64,000 bases of DNA from NCBI GenBank assembly GCA_000151295.1, contig GG745355.1, forward strand, positions 1-64,000. The letters are read 5' to 3'. Positions 9,900 to 19,769 of this stretch are shown one piece after another (the first letter of the stretch is position 1; every line of letters begins with the position of its first letter). The DNA comes from Allomyces macrogynus ATCC 38327. Lineage: Eukaryota; Blastocladiomycota; Blastocladiomycetes; Blastocladiales; Blastocladiaceae. The notes below the pieces were generated by a model. The model saw only the letters and a program-made list of their open reading frames with translations, did no database searches and was not told the DNA's origin. The position numbers were made by a program, and so were the translations under genes.

Positions 9900-10660
9900 C
9901 CTCTTCGGGTCGTTGGTGGTGCCGTTGAGGAGGCGCGGAGCGCCACGGCGGAACGGCTGCGGGTCGGGCGCAGAATGCGTGGACAAAGGTGCGACGCGCG
10001 GAGAGGGCGGCCCCGCGCCGGGCGTCGGCGCCGACGTAACCGGGCGACGTGGCCTGGAGACAGCGCGCAGATATAATCGTGGTGGTGCTGTAGGTTGGTG
10101 ATGGTGCAGTCGAGGAGGTGCGGCGCGCGACAGGACGACCTCGAGTTGGGCGAGTGCAACAACTCGGGACGGTACGCGAGATGAGGGCACGGCGCGCCGA
10201 GGCATGGAAATGGCGCGCAATAATGACCATGGTGCTGCCGCAAGTCGTTCAAGATGCTGCCGAGGAGGAGGTACAGCGGGCGACGTCGGGACGCGTTGGT
10301 TGGGCGCAACGGCGTGGGTCTGGAAGGGCGTGCCACGCGGGCGGTGGCGGCACCGACGTGGCCTTCTGGCATGGTCTGGAGATCTCGTGCAATGGTCCAT
10401 GATGGTGATCGCTGCAAGTTGATGTTGGTGTCGTCGTGGAGGTGCAGTGCGCAAGGGTGAGGTCGTGGCGGGTCGGGGACGTGACGCTGGGGAAAGGGCG
10501 GCGGCGCCTCGCGACTGGCCGCAAAAGCCGCAGCGTTCGCGCATCATGGAGTTGCTGCAAGTCGTGCTGATGTCGTCGCGGTGGTCGCTAGTGAGGACGG
10601 GACGGGGCAGTCGCGCGCAACACGGACGACGGACGACGACGACGACGACGGCCAAGGCCA
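9900..10660. repeat. Degenerate tandem repeat, unit about 150-185 bases
   Basis: A GGAGG(T/C)(G/A)C-type core recurs at 9929, 10114, 10267 and 10438, each followed by GCGC-rich sequence and GTCG/TGGTG-rich flanks. Units are strongly diverged. They explain why the opposite strand shows very long arginine/proline/histidine-rich open frames without a domain. Confidence 0.45.
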
Positions 10661-11400
10661 GCTGCGCAAGTGATATCGACAGTGGCGAAAGGTTTCAAGT
10701 GTCACGGCTGTCAGGAAAATGCTGCAAGCCACGATAATTGCGTAACGGACAGCCAATCGCCGTTGAGCGACGTGGCTTCTAGTCGTCGTCGATTGGCGCT
10801 GAGGTTGTTGCAGTCGATTCGATGTCGCGGCGCATGGTTTCCCCAATTCTGTTGTTGACAGACCAAGCAACCAAGCAACCAAGCAACTTGCTGGAGACCG
10901 CGTCCGCAGGCCTCTTGCGCAAAACTGGTCCTGTCGCGTTGAAAGCTGTAAGTGCTCGTCGACCAAGCCCGCAGAGCGGCAGAAGTCTGCCAACATCGTC
11001 CCGTCCGCCCCTACTTCAAGCAGCTCCAGCACAACAAGTCCCCCCATTCGGGCGGTATCCTTGAGCCCCGGTGCCTGCACCTCTGCTAGTCATCCAACCG
11101 TGCCCTTCCCGCTCTCCGATCCGCGCGACACAACCATGCACGGTAATGCGCGACATTCTCGAAATGAAACGGCACCGGCAGCATCGAAGATGATCCGGCT
11201 CACATGGTTGGTATTGCTGGATAGGTCGCCCGCCAACGGGCTCAGGCGCTGCACCACGGCCGGGAACAAGGAGTGGAACGTGTACGTGTGCGATTGCATC
11301 GTTGATCTCGGTCGGACTGGTGTACTCGTTCGCTGACCGACGACTCTTCGTGGATCGAAATCATGCAGCATGGGGTCGCGGCGCAACATCGCTCGGTGGA
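10661..11400. other. Intergenic / upstream of IFT74
   Basis: No gene was recognised. It contains a short CCAAGCAA triplicate near 10861-10885. The first exon or exons of IFT74 may lie in its right part, but I could not fix them. Confidence 0.4.
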
Positions 11401-13461
11401 CCGCCCAAGACGGGCATGGGGTTCTCGATGGTACTCACACTCACTCTCCGCTGCGTGGCCACATCGGTTTGATATCCACTGACACTCTTCCGGTCAATCA
11501 CGAACAGCCGCCGTCGACTGCCATGATGCGGCCCGGCACATCCGCGCGAGGTATGGGTGCTCTCTTCGATGTGACGCGCACACCCGAAACGCTCGCTCAA
11601 CCCCCCCCCCCCCCCTAACGTCTCCATCCCCAATAGTCCCAGTGACGGCCATGGGCGAGCGCCCTCTCACGCAGCAAGGGATCGGAGGCATGCCAAAAAC
11701 CGGGTACGGCACGAGCGCGGGCGGCGGCGGTGGACGCGCCGTCCAGGACCGGTCCTACTGGATGGGGGAGATCAAGCAGCGGCTCGCGGCGCTGAACGTG
11801 GAAATGAACAAAATTCGCAGCGACATGGATGTGCTCGAGCGCGAAAATGCCAATTACGTCAACTTAGAAAAACGGTACGCGTGCTCCCCTGACGTTGTCC
11901 CGTGATTAGCGCGAGTTACTCACAACCGACGACATGTAGCGCGACGGGATTGACCGACGAGTTGCGCGACTTGCAGGGCCAGCTCGGCGATTACAATACG
12001 CTGATTGATAAGCTGCATACGGGCGCCGACCTCGAAGAGACGCAGCGCGCGGCCAAGGAGCTCGCGATTAAGAATAACCGCGATCAGGAGGAGATTGACA
12101 CGCTGTTTATGGGCCGGCAGGAGTACGTGCTTTTTTCCCCTGCTGGGTGTTGGGGCACCCGCAGGTCGACTGATCGCCTTCGCCTCCGTCCGCGTGCACA
12201 GAAACGAGCGCCAAATCAAGTCCTGCGAGGAGCAACTCGCCCAAGAAAAGGACAAGGCCTCGTCGCGCATTTCCGAGCTGGTGCGTCTCGTCTGGCCTGT
12301 CGCTGAGTTGACGTTCCAAATTGCTCACTTCCACGTTGCCGGACCGACGAATAGGGTCCCGACGCGCAAGCCGCATGGGCGCAACTCGAAGCCGACAACA
12401 CCCGACTGCTCACCGACATTGCGCAGCAGCAAACGGCACTCACTGGCGCTCAGGCCATGCAGACGCAGCTCGAGCGCGACCTGCAGCAGGATCCGGCGCG
12501 GCAAAAGACGTGGTCGTTGCAGGAAAAGAAGCGTCAACAACAGACCAAGCTGCACGACATGGCCGCGGCTGACCAGGCGGGCGCGGCGCTCGATACCAAG
12601 GAAGCGATTCTCGAGGAAATCAAGAAGAACAATGCCGAGATTGCCAATATCGAGCGCAACTTGGCCGACCTCGAGCGCACGCGGCAGGCCTTGGCCATGC
12701 AGATTCAGCAGCTCGATTCGACCGTGTCCGAGGAAAAGGCAGCCAAGTTTGAGGAACTCACGCGCAAGGACAAGGAAATGACGGCGTTCTTGGCCGACGC
12801 GCCGGGGTTGCTCCAGGCCGAGGCCGATCGGACCAAGGCCGTGCAGGCCGAGATTGTCGCGCTGCTCGCGGGACTGCACGACTTGTCGGGCACGACGCTC
12901 GGGACCGCGGCCGACTTGCAGACCATGACGGGCGACTTGGCCGAAAAGGAGAAGGAGCTGACCAACGCTGAGCGCACGCAGCGGCACCTCGATTCGGAGC
13001 GCGAGCGGCTCATGGGCGACTTGGACCGCGTGCACCAGCTCGAGACCAAGATCGATGCCGAGCGCGTCGCGTTGCAGAAGCGCGTCGAGACGCTGAACGC
13101 GGAAATGCGGTCGTTTGACGACGTGGACCGGATCCAGCGCGAGCTCACGGCCAAGCATACGGCGCTCGCGGCCGAGGTCGCGCAGCGGCGCACGACGCGG
13201 AGATGGACCAAGCAGCAGTTGACGATGCAGACTACGCGGTACGAGCTGAAGAAGGCGCAGTTGCAGGACAATGAGGCGCATCGGCAGCTGGCCGCGCTCG
13301 AGACCAAGTGGAAGCAGCTCGAGGCGAATAACGCGGCCGCGCGCGAGTTTATTGCCGACAAGACGGCCGAGGCCGAGTACAGCGACGTGCAGCACGATGT
13401 CATGGCCCTCGTCGGCGAGTGCTTGGAGCAGAACGTGAAGATGGTGGGACTCGCGCCGTGA
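11401..13461 (+). CDS. IFT74: Intraflagellar transport protein 74 (IFT-B core), 5' end incomplete
   Basis: IFT74 pairs with IFT81 in the IFT-B complex that carries tubulin and other cargo along the flagellum. Exons supported by frame and splice sites: up to 11430, 11508-11550, 11637-11874, 11940-12122, 12202-12280, 12355-13461. The Gly/Pro/Ser-rich start (GPPKTGMGFSM, RPGTSARVPVTAMGERPLTQQ) leads into DRSYWMGEIKQRL, ELRDLQGQLGDYN and a long coiled coil of more than 450 residues, ending with KWKQLEANNAAAREFIADKT. TQQG and LQGQLxDYN match animal IFT74. The true start codon lies upstream of 11401 and is unresolved. The small 43-base exon and the 15-C tract in the following intron may trip gene finders. 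It is tail-to-tail with the CDF gene. Confidence 0.88.
11601..11615 (+). repeat. Poly-C tract (15 C) in an IFT74 intron
   Basis: An uninterrupted run of 15 C lies between the 43-base exon and the next acceptor. A similar run of 13 C sits at 17248-17260. Confidence 0.9.
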
Positions 13462-13715
13462 CGGAGGGGACTGTAGGTCGAACAACTCGATCAAATGAAC
13501 GTTGAAATTGCTCTTGCCATTTGACTGTTTGGAACATGAGCGAACAGCTCGCATTCACGTCGTCGAAAGAAATGTGGATTCAGAACGAGCTGTTCGAACA
13601 AAGTCGGGATTCACGGCCAGCATTAGTTAGAAAAAAAAAGGACCAATTACTGTGCGACGGGAAAGAATCAAATCTACACCAACGAAGCGACCGCCATCAC
13701 CAGGACAACGGCAAA

Positions 13716-15546
13716 CTAATGCTCGGGCCGGTGATCAAACTCGTAGTCACAATGCACAAACGCGCGCTCGACATTGGGCAGCATCTCGAGCTTCTTCTGC
13801 AGCGACTCGCCAATGTCGTGCGACTCGTGCAGCGTCATTTCGGGCGGCAAGACAATGTCGACCTCGACAAACATGCTGTTGCCCAAGTAGTAGGCCTTGC
13901 ACGTATCGACCTGCCGGATTTTGGCGTGATGCGTAGCGGCAATGTAGGTGATCTTGTTCAGGAAGGCTGGCGGCGCCGACCGGCCGACAAGGAGCTGGAT
14001 GTTCTCTGGCGTCGGTGGAGGGAAGGTCAGCGACGACGAAACAATTGGTGAGGAGTTGTGCGAAATGACGCCGCACCCCACGCCGACGCGGACCACGACC
14101 GCAAAATCAAGAGGCCAATCACAATCGCGCCAATCGGATCAATCCACCAAATCACCTTGGTACCTACAGTGCGGAAAAAGAGCGTGGTCAGGACATGAAC
14201 GGTGAATCAAAAGATCAGGTGGAAGGGTATGAACCGAGCAAGGCCATGGTCAAACCAAACGTGTTGAGCGTCAAGTCGTTGGAATGGTCTGTGGCCAAGG
14301 TCTTGGCCGTGTTGGACCGGCGGAGCGCGTAGCAGTAAAAGAAGAGCGCGACCTTGACGCCTATTGTCGGCATGGTTTGCAGCGTGAGAAATAGCGAGAC
14401 GATCGCGCCTGGATCGTGCCGAAAGTGCGAGCACGTACAAAGCGCGACGCAAATGAGCACAATTTCTTGCCACGACATGGTCGGGATCTTCTCCTCAAAC
14501 GCAATAAGAGTCGTCGCGCCTTGAATCTGTTGAAGGTATTGCAAGAGTGAGCCCCAACAGCGTTTCGGGGGATGGGGGCCAAAGTCAGCACGTACGACGA
14601 GCTGCAGCGAGAGAGCGGCCATGAGGCACGAGAACACAATGATGCCAATCGTCTCGTAGCGCTTCTTGCCCTGATTGTCGATTCGCGGTTAGAAAATGCT
14701 GCGGACTTTGAGATAGGCCGTGTGCGCATACACGGACCGTAGGGTAGTCGAGGACATTTTGGCGCTTGGCGGCGCGGTCGGCAAGAAGCAGCACCATCTA
14801 AACCTTCAAATGTCAGATCATCTCCACCACAAACGTCGGGAAACAAGACGAACCCCGGACAGAAGGTCCATGAATGCATCGGTCGCCGTGCCAAGCAGCG
14901 AGAGGGACCCCGAGAGCGACGCGGCCGTGACTTGGCAGCTGCAAAATGCACAAACACCGGGATCGGGTCAGAAACGATCAGTGGGGTACGTTCTTGGGAA
15001 ATGTGCAGCGTGGAGCCATACCAAAAGAGAACCACGTTGGCGGCCAAACTGAGCTGAACCGCCATCGTCACCTACGCCATGGCGCTCGAAAGTGAGCCCA
15101 GCGATGAATTTCAATTCGGCAACGCCAGCTCTCCGCACTTTACGGTCCGTGTCGGCCTGCTCGGCCGAATTGTCGGAAATCGGCGCCAAGAGGTCGTCGA
15201 TGAGCTCATTCTGCTCCTCGTAAAACTGCACAACTTTCTTGCCCGACGCGCCCGAGGTCTTGCGCAGCTGCTTGAGCTCTTCGGGCGACTTGCGCGAATT
15301 GGTCAGGCGGTGCGTGAGCCCCTCGGAGAGCCACGGGTGCTGCAGCGACTCGGTTGAGACTGAGGTACTGGCCGAGCGCAGCCGCGGCGGCTCCGGCATC
15401 ATGGGGACGCGCGGCGTCGACGGCGACACGGACGAGGAGGCGCCCGCCGCGGCGACGAGCGGGATCATGTCGAATGCGGTTGGACTTGGCGCAAAGGGCA
15501 TGGGGCTCTGCGCGATGGGCGAGGCCGACGGGAAATTCGAGGCCAT
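13716..15546 (-). CDS. Cation diffusion facilitator (CDF) metal transporter
   Basis: It exports or sequesters divalent metal using a proton gradient; the family members with this N-terminus are mostly Mn/Fe-type. Nine exons close in frame: 15546-15124, 15071-15022, 14938-14854, 14797-14738, 14670-14599, 14526-14439, 14360-14235, 14163-14077, 14005-13716 (426 residues). A Ser/Pro-rich tail precedes [18 protein letters not shown]. The membrane part has [16 protein letters not shown] (metal-binding Asp pair), [19 protein letters not shown] (second site HxxxD) and [12 protein letters not shown]. The C-terminal dimer domain runs from [13 protein letters not shown] to [10 protein letters not shown]. 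The first donor (GTTGCC) is atypical, so the exon 1 boundary is the weakest point. Substrate is not provable from sequence. Confidence 0.88.
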
Positions 15547-16097
15547 GGTGCTGCTCAGGTCGCGGTCGGTGGTGTCGTGGCGCTCTCCTCGGGCGCTGGC
15601 ACTTGCAGCAGGTTGCAGCAGTCGCGGTTGCAGCGACAAGAAAGGGTGGCGGACTAGTCGAACGTAAGAGTGCCGCTCGCTGTTTGGCGTCCCTGCCGCG
15701 CCATCGGCAGCGCCGCCACGATCGCCTGAGGCGCCTGACTTGCGCCCCGCCGGTCCTGCCAGCGCTGTCGTCGAGTCCCGCACGTCCCGCGGCTGCACGC
15801 GGCACTTCGGGCTTTTCCTGGCGCGGCCCAGCGTCCACTGGTCCCCCTTCCGGCCGGCCCACCGGCGCTGCAGCCGCGATGCTGCAACGAAAGGCCCCAT
15901 CCGCGCTCTTGCCGACCAGCACCGGCTCCCGAGCTGCTACTTAGCGACCGTTCCCCTCCCTTCCCAAGGCTCTCGAGGTTCTTCACGTTCGCTGCAACGT
16001 CCTGCCGCTCATTTTGAACGCTGCGACCGCACGCTGCATTTCATCGCGCTTTTGTTCTCGAGCAACCAATTTGAATCCGCCTCTGCACTACGACATC
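15547..16097. promoter_or_regulatory. Divergent promoter region, CDF / PQ-loop gene 1
   Basis: This roughly 550-base GC-rich interval lies between two divergent starts. No distinct element was recognised. Confidence 0.35.
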
Positions 16098-16646
16098 ATG
16101 ACCAACCTGTCGACGACCGAAGTGGAGGCCATTGGTTACGTCGGCGGCGTCGTTTTGGGTACCGCTTGGCCCCATTTTTTCTCCAAGCAACCTGCACGAC
16201 GCTCATGCCTCGTGCGGCTCATTCTTTTGTCCATGACGAAAAGCGCTGTGTCTGGCGCCGCAAATTGTTCAAGTCGTGCGCACCGAGTCGGCCGAGGACA
16301 TTTCCTACGCGTGGCAGTTCCTGTACCTCGTCGGCCTCGCAATCACCTTGGTACGCAGCGCGTTGGCGTCGGTGGCCCACGTCTGCGAATCTGCGAACTG
16401 CTGCTGACCCCTGTCAATGACCACGTGTAGGCATACCTGGTCCTGGTCGATGCCGTCGCCGGATACGTCTCGGTGATTGTCGAGATTGCGCTCCTTCTCG
16501 TCCTCGTTGCGTGCAAATGGTATTACGACCGGAAACGCGTAAAGCGCGCGCTGCAGGCCGAGCTCGTGGGCGACGCGCTCACGGGCATACGCGAAAGCGA
16601 GAATGGCGCGGATTCGGATGCCAAGACGCCGCTCGCGTTCGTTTGA
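16098..16646 (+). CDS. Single PQ-loop (SemiSWEET-like) membrane protein, copy 1
   Basis: Exons: 16098-16158, 16244-16350, 16431-16646 (about 127 residues). It has one PQ-loop repeat with three predicted membrane helices: EAIGYVGGVVLALCLAPQIV, then QVVRTESAEDISYAWQFLYL, then AYLVLVDAVAGYVSVIVEIA. A charged cytosolic tail follows (KWYYDRKRVKRALQ). A lone three-helix PQ-loop is the architecture of SemiSWEET sugar transporters, which act as dimers; most eukaryotic SWEETs have two repeats. It forms a tandem pair with the gene at 17586. The function as a sugar pore is inferred. A lysosomal or mitochondrial PQ-loop role is possible. Confidence 0.8.
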
Positions 16647-17585
16647 CGGGTGGACAAGAAGCCTGCATCGTTTCTTGTTCTGGTTTTGGGCGTGAATGCA
16701 TATCATTTGGTATTAAATGGTTCTTTTGATGGGTTGCCGTTTGCGACCTCTCTGCACCACGCGTCGCGTCGCGCCAAGCGCGTCTTCTCGCTCACAGAGA
16801 GAGAAGAGAGAGCAAGACAACAAATCCGGCTCAAGAGAGCGAGCTCGCACGAGAATACATGCATCTACTCATCTTGTCTTGTCGTGGCACGGCGGCGGCG
16901 CGCCTCTCAACCGCCTCTCGACCGGTCCGAGCCGATGGTCAGATCGCCCACAGCCGACCATCGCGAATGGTGCCGTTTGATTGTTCAGGACCGTCTGCAC
17001 ATGATGATGGTTCGACTGTCATTTCGGCCCTTCTTTGCTCACAAACGAAGCTGCAACGCCAACCATCAGTTTATTCTGGTGCATTCCTCCGTGTGCGACG
17101 CGTCCTGCCGAACGCGTCCACCTGCGACCTCGTCGCCACCAAAACGCACGCATGTGTTCACGACGCGCACGAACCACGAGTGCCTGTCTTGTTCCATGCC
17201 AGAGGTATTTCGATCTCCTCGCTCGTCCATAAATACCGTCTCCCCCTCCCCCCCCCCCCCACGCTGCCGTGGTCCCGCCATCAACAAGCCTTCCCCGCGT
17301 GCATCTGTCACGATCGACAGTTCGCGCTCGCAAGTCTTGCAGTTCCCGAATCACGCATCGGCGCGCCGTTTCTTTCCCGCCACGTTGACCTGCGCTGGAT
17401 GGCTGGTTCGACTTGCTCCATTATCTTCTCGTATACGACCCGCCGCGCGTTTTTGTCCCCCGACGTCGCGAACCGGCCGTAAGCAAACAAACTGGACCCG
17501 ATGGTAATGAATTGTCCGATGCCGACGAGGAATTCCGCGCAGGCGATGGGCGCCGAATCGACTGCGGCGGGTCAGCACAGTGCCC
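16647..17585. other. Intergenic between the PQ-loop pair
   Basis: No gene was recognised in this roughly 940-base stretch. The plus-strand ORF across it (16650-17507) lacks motifs and has out-of-frame shadows on both strands. It contains a 13-C run at 17248-17260. Confidence 0.5.
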
Positions 17586-18202
17586 ATGGTGGAGGCAATC
17601 GGTTATGTGAGCGGTGGGATTCTCGGTACGTTTCTGGACGCGAAAAGTGGTGGAGAGTGTTTTGATCGGGATCTTGGTCCCTGACGCACGATGATAATGT
17701 GGTGGGGTCAAATAGCCGTGTGCCTCGTGCCGCAAATCTACCAAGTGTGGAAAACGCGGTCGGCCGAAGATATTTCGTACTGGTGGTCGTTCTTGTACTT
17801 TCTCGGCACGGTCGGGACGTTGGTGCGTCCGTCTGCGCATGACGCGTCAATCGGTGATGGACTAGAACCTGAAGCGCGCGGATATAGGTGTACATGGTGC
17901 TCGTTAACGCCGTGGCCGGGTGGGTCTCGGGCGCGATTGAGACAGTGATGCTGTTTGTGTTGGTCGGGATCAAGTGGTGGTATGACCGCCGCGCGCGCCT
18001 GGCCGGAGATGGTGGAGAGATGGGGGAGGAAGCCATGGCGATGGCAGCGGCGAGGGCGGCAGCGGCGAGGGCGGCACCGTCGGTGCGCAGTCATCGGTCG
18101 GCGTCGTCGTCGACGGTCAAGTACCCGGGCCGCGTTCTGTACGCAGTGGTGGATCGGGTCGAGGACGAGGACGCGACCACAGTCCATTCGGGTGAAGTGT
18201 AA
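17586..18202 (+). CDS. Single PQ-loop (SemiSWEET-like) membrane protein, copy 2
   Basis: Exons: 17586-17625, 17716-17822, 17888-18202 (about 153 residues). It is closely related to the gene at 16098: EAIGYVSGGIL, AVCLVPQIYQVWKTRSAEDI, SYWWSFLYFLGTVGTL and VYMVLVNAVAGWVSGAIETV. Exon 2 is exactly 107 bases in both genes and both introns have the same phases (1 and 0), which shows tandem duplication. The tail is longer and differs: a low-complexity Ala/Met stretch and then RVEDEDATTVHSGEV. The tail difference suggests divergence in targeting or regulation. Confidence 0.8.
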
Positions 18203-18370
18203 GGAGCGAAGCGGGTCTCGGTGGAGAAAGGCCAGGACGAAGAGACAAGAAAAATATACACGTGTTTTTTGGTTGGTTGCATGATATTGGGCAGCACGGC
18301 AACGGAAAAGTGGAGAGAGAGGCCACCGCCCGACGAGACAAAAGGAGAGCGACGGCAACGAGAGAAAACT

Positions 18371-19189
18371 TCAAATAACGCGGCGGTCCGACATGACGCG
18401 GACAATCGAGCCGACGCCCGAGACCTCGGTGATCTGTTTGAAAGCAAAGAGATCAGTTTCAGCGAGAGCACTTGCGCAGCAACCACGACGACGGATACCT
18501 TTTCATGCCATGCGAGGAGCGCACCGCAGTTGTAGAGTTGCGGCTGGGCCATGGCCTTGTAGACGTACTTGAGGAGCAGGTCACGGTCGGCGGGCGAGAG
18601 GGGGGGCAGGTACTGGGCGGCATCGGCGACGCGGGCCGTGGTCAAAACGTCGGCAACGGCCTTGGTCGACTGTTCCTTGGCCGGAGCGAGGGCTGGATCG
18701 GTGCCGTAGGGCGCGTCGCCCGTGAGCGCGGCGGTGAGGGCCTCGGCAACGGCACCACTGGAAATGAAGGAGCGGGACGCGACAGGCGGTGGACGGCGTT
18801 AGATTCCGTTCGAATCGGGTGAAGGGGACGGACTGGGCGGTCGAAGCTCGCAAGACGCGTCGCGTGCAGTTTATTGGTTCAACAGGGGCACGCGCCGCGC
18901 GGTGACCCATCGGCATGCCCCACGGCGTCGCCAAGCGGTGGCGCTGCTCTGCGCAGAGTGCAGCTGGTGGCTCGCTGGCTGGGTGGGCGTGGATCGGCGC
19001 GCGGCCCCGCTCAAAGAAGCGAGCAGGTCGCAGTAAATACCGTGCAAGCAGGTTGGCAACGTGGGCGGCGCGCTCGGCGGCAACGGCATTGAGCACGTCG
19101 GGCGGCGGGCCGGCCGGGTTGAGCGCGGCCGACTCGTAGTCCTCGTCGTCGAGGCCGAGCGAGTCGACGTCGACTTTGCGGTGCGACAT
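18371..19189 (-). CDS. ARPC5: Arp2/3 complex subunit 5 (p16-Arc)
   Basis: This is the small subunit that links Arp2 to the rest of the actin-branching complex. Exons: 19189-19041, 18757-18499, 18433-18371 (156 residues, normal length). It opens MSHRKVDVDSLGLDDEDYES, the acidic start typical of ARPC5. It continues VANLLARGAVAEALTAAL and LSPADRDLLLKYVYKAMAQP, then LLAWHEK, and ends ITEVSGVGSIVRVMSDRRVI. All three junctions keep phase. Branched-actin machinery fits an amoeboid or zoosporic life stage. Its two donors (GTATTT, GTATCC) deviate from the common GTRCGY pattern of the window. Confidence 0.93.
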
Positions 19190-19390
19190 GGTATCGTATT
19201 GGCTGTTGCGCGAGCTGGCGGGCGGCGTCGCAGGCGGGGTCGGGACGCAGAGCAGGTTGAGCGCGCGCGAGAACATTGACTGGAGTGCGGTGGGTGCGGT
19301 TGCGGACGGACGCGGTGATGTGCGCTGCTGCAGGCGCGCTCGTCGTTGGGAGCGAGTTTGCGTGTGGGAAACGAGCAGAGCCCGGGGGCT

Positions 19391-19430
19391 CGGGGCAGCT
19401 CGGAGCAGCTCGGGGCAGCTCGGGGCAGCT
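19391..19430 (+). repeat. 10-base tandem repeat (CGGGGCAGCT x4)
   Basis: There are four consecutive 10-base units with one mismatch, upstream of ARPC5 in its probable promoter. Confidence 0.9.
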
Positions 19431-19609
19431 CGGCCGGCGACCGTGGCGTGATCAACCGCGGCCCGGCTGAAGCTCTTGCAGCCGCGCCGGCCGGGAGCAG
19501 CAGGCAGCCACTGACTCACTCCTCGATCGCCGGGGCTCCTTGCTCGACCGCACGCGACCGCCCATCATGCAGAACATGGCCCGCACGGCCGTGATCCCGC
19601 GCGTGATGG

Positions 19610-19651
19610 CCGCACCGCCCGCACGGCACGCACCGCCCGCACGGCACGCAC
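19610..19651 (+). repeat. 18-base tandem repeat (CACCGCCCGCACGGCACG)
   Basis: A little over two copies lie in the ARPC5 / multi-AIM divergent interval. Confidence 0.8.
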
Positions 19652-19769
19652 CGACGCGTGCCACGGACATGCCCACCGACCCGACCCACGCCGCCAAGGC
19701 GCCGATGCACCGACACGACGCGCACCGGCCTGCGCCGACTCCTCGCGGCTCGCGCACGGCTCGCGCGAC

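Larger units (their letters stand above)
19190..19769. promoter_or_regulatory. Divergent interval ARPC5 / multi-AIM gene
   Basis: This is 580 bases between two divergent starts. It contains the two short tandem repeats listed separately and no other recognised site. Confidence 0.35.

Noticed and set aside
8345..10417. 690-codon open frame on the minus strand
   Set aside because: The translation is Arg/Pro/His/Ser-rich without a domain, and other frames are open too. It runs across two tandem-repeat families. High GC content explains the lack of stops.
12325..13554. 409-codon minus-strand frame opposite IFT74
   Set aside because: It is a Leu/Arg-rich mirror of the coiled coil on the plus strand. 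IFT74 similarity and splice structure fix the coding strand.
14968..15900. Upstream ATG at 15900 for the CDF gene
   Set aside because: The extra 118 residues are Arg/Gly/Ser-rich without family similarity. The ATG at 15546 begins the Ser/Pro-rich tail usual for these transporters.
16650..17507. 285-codon plus-strand frame between the PQ-loop genes
   Set aside because: It has no motif, Ser/Arg/Thr-rich composition, competing frames on both strands, and overlaps the end of the upstream gene's 3' region.
19380..19660. Possible CRISPR or minisatellite coding repeat upstream of ARPC5
   Set aside because: The 10-base and 18-base repeats are simple short tandem arrays in the intergenic region, with no spacer pattern and no consistent frame.
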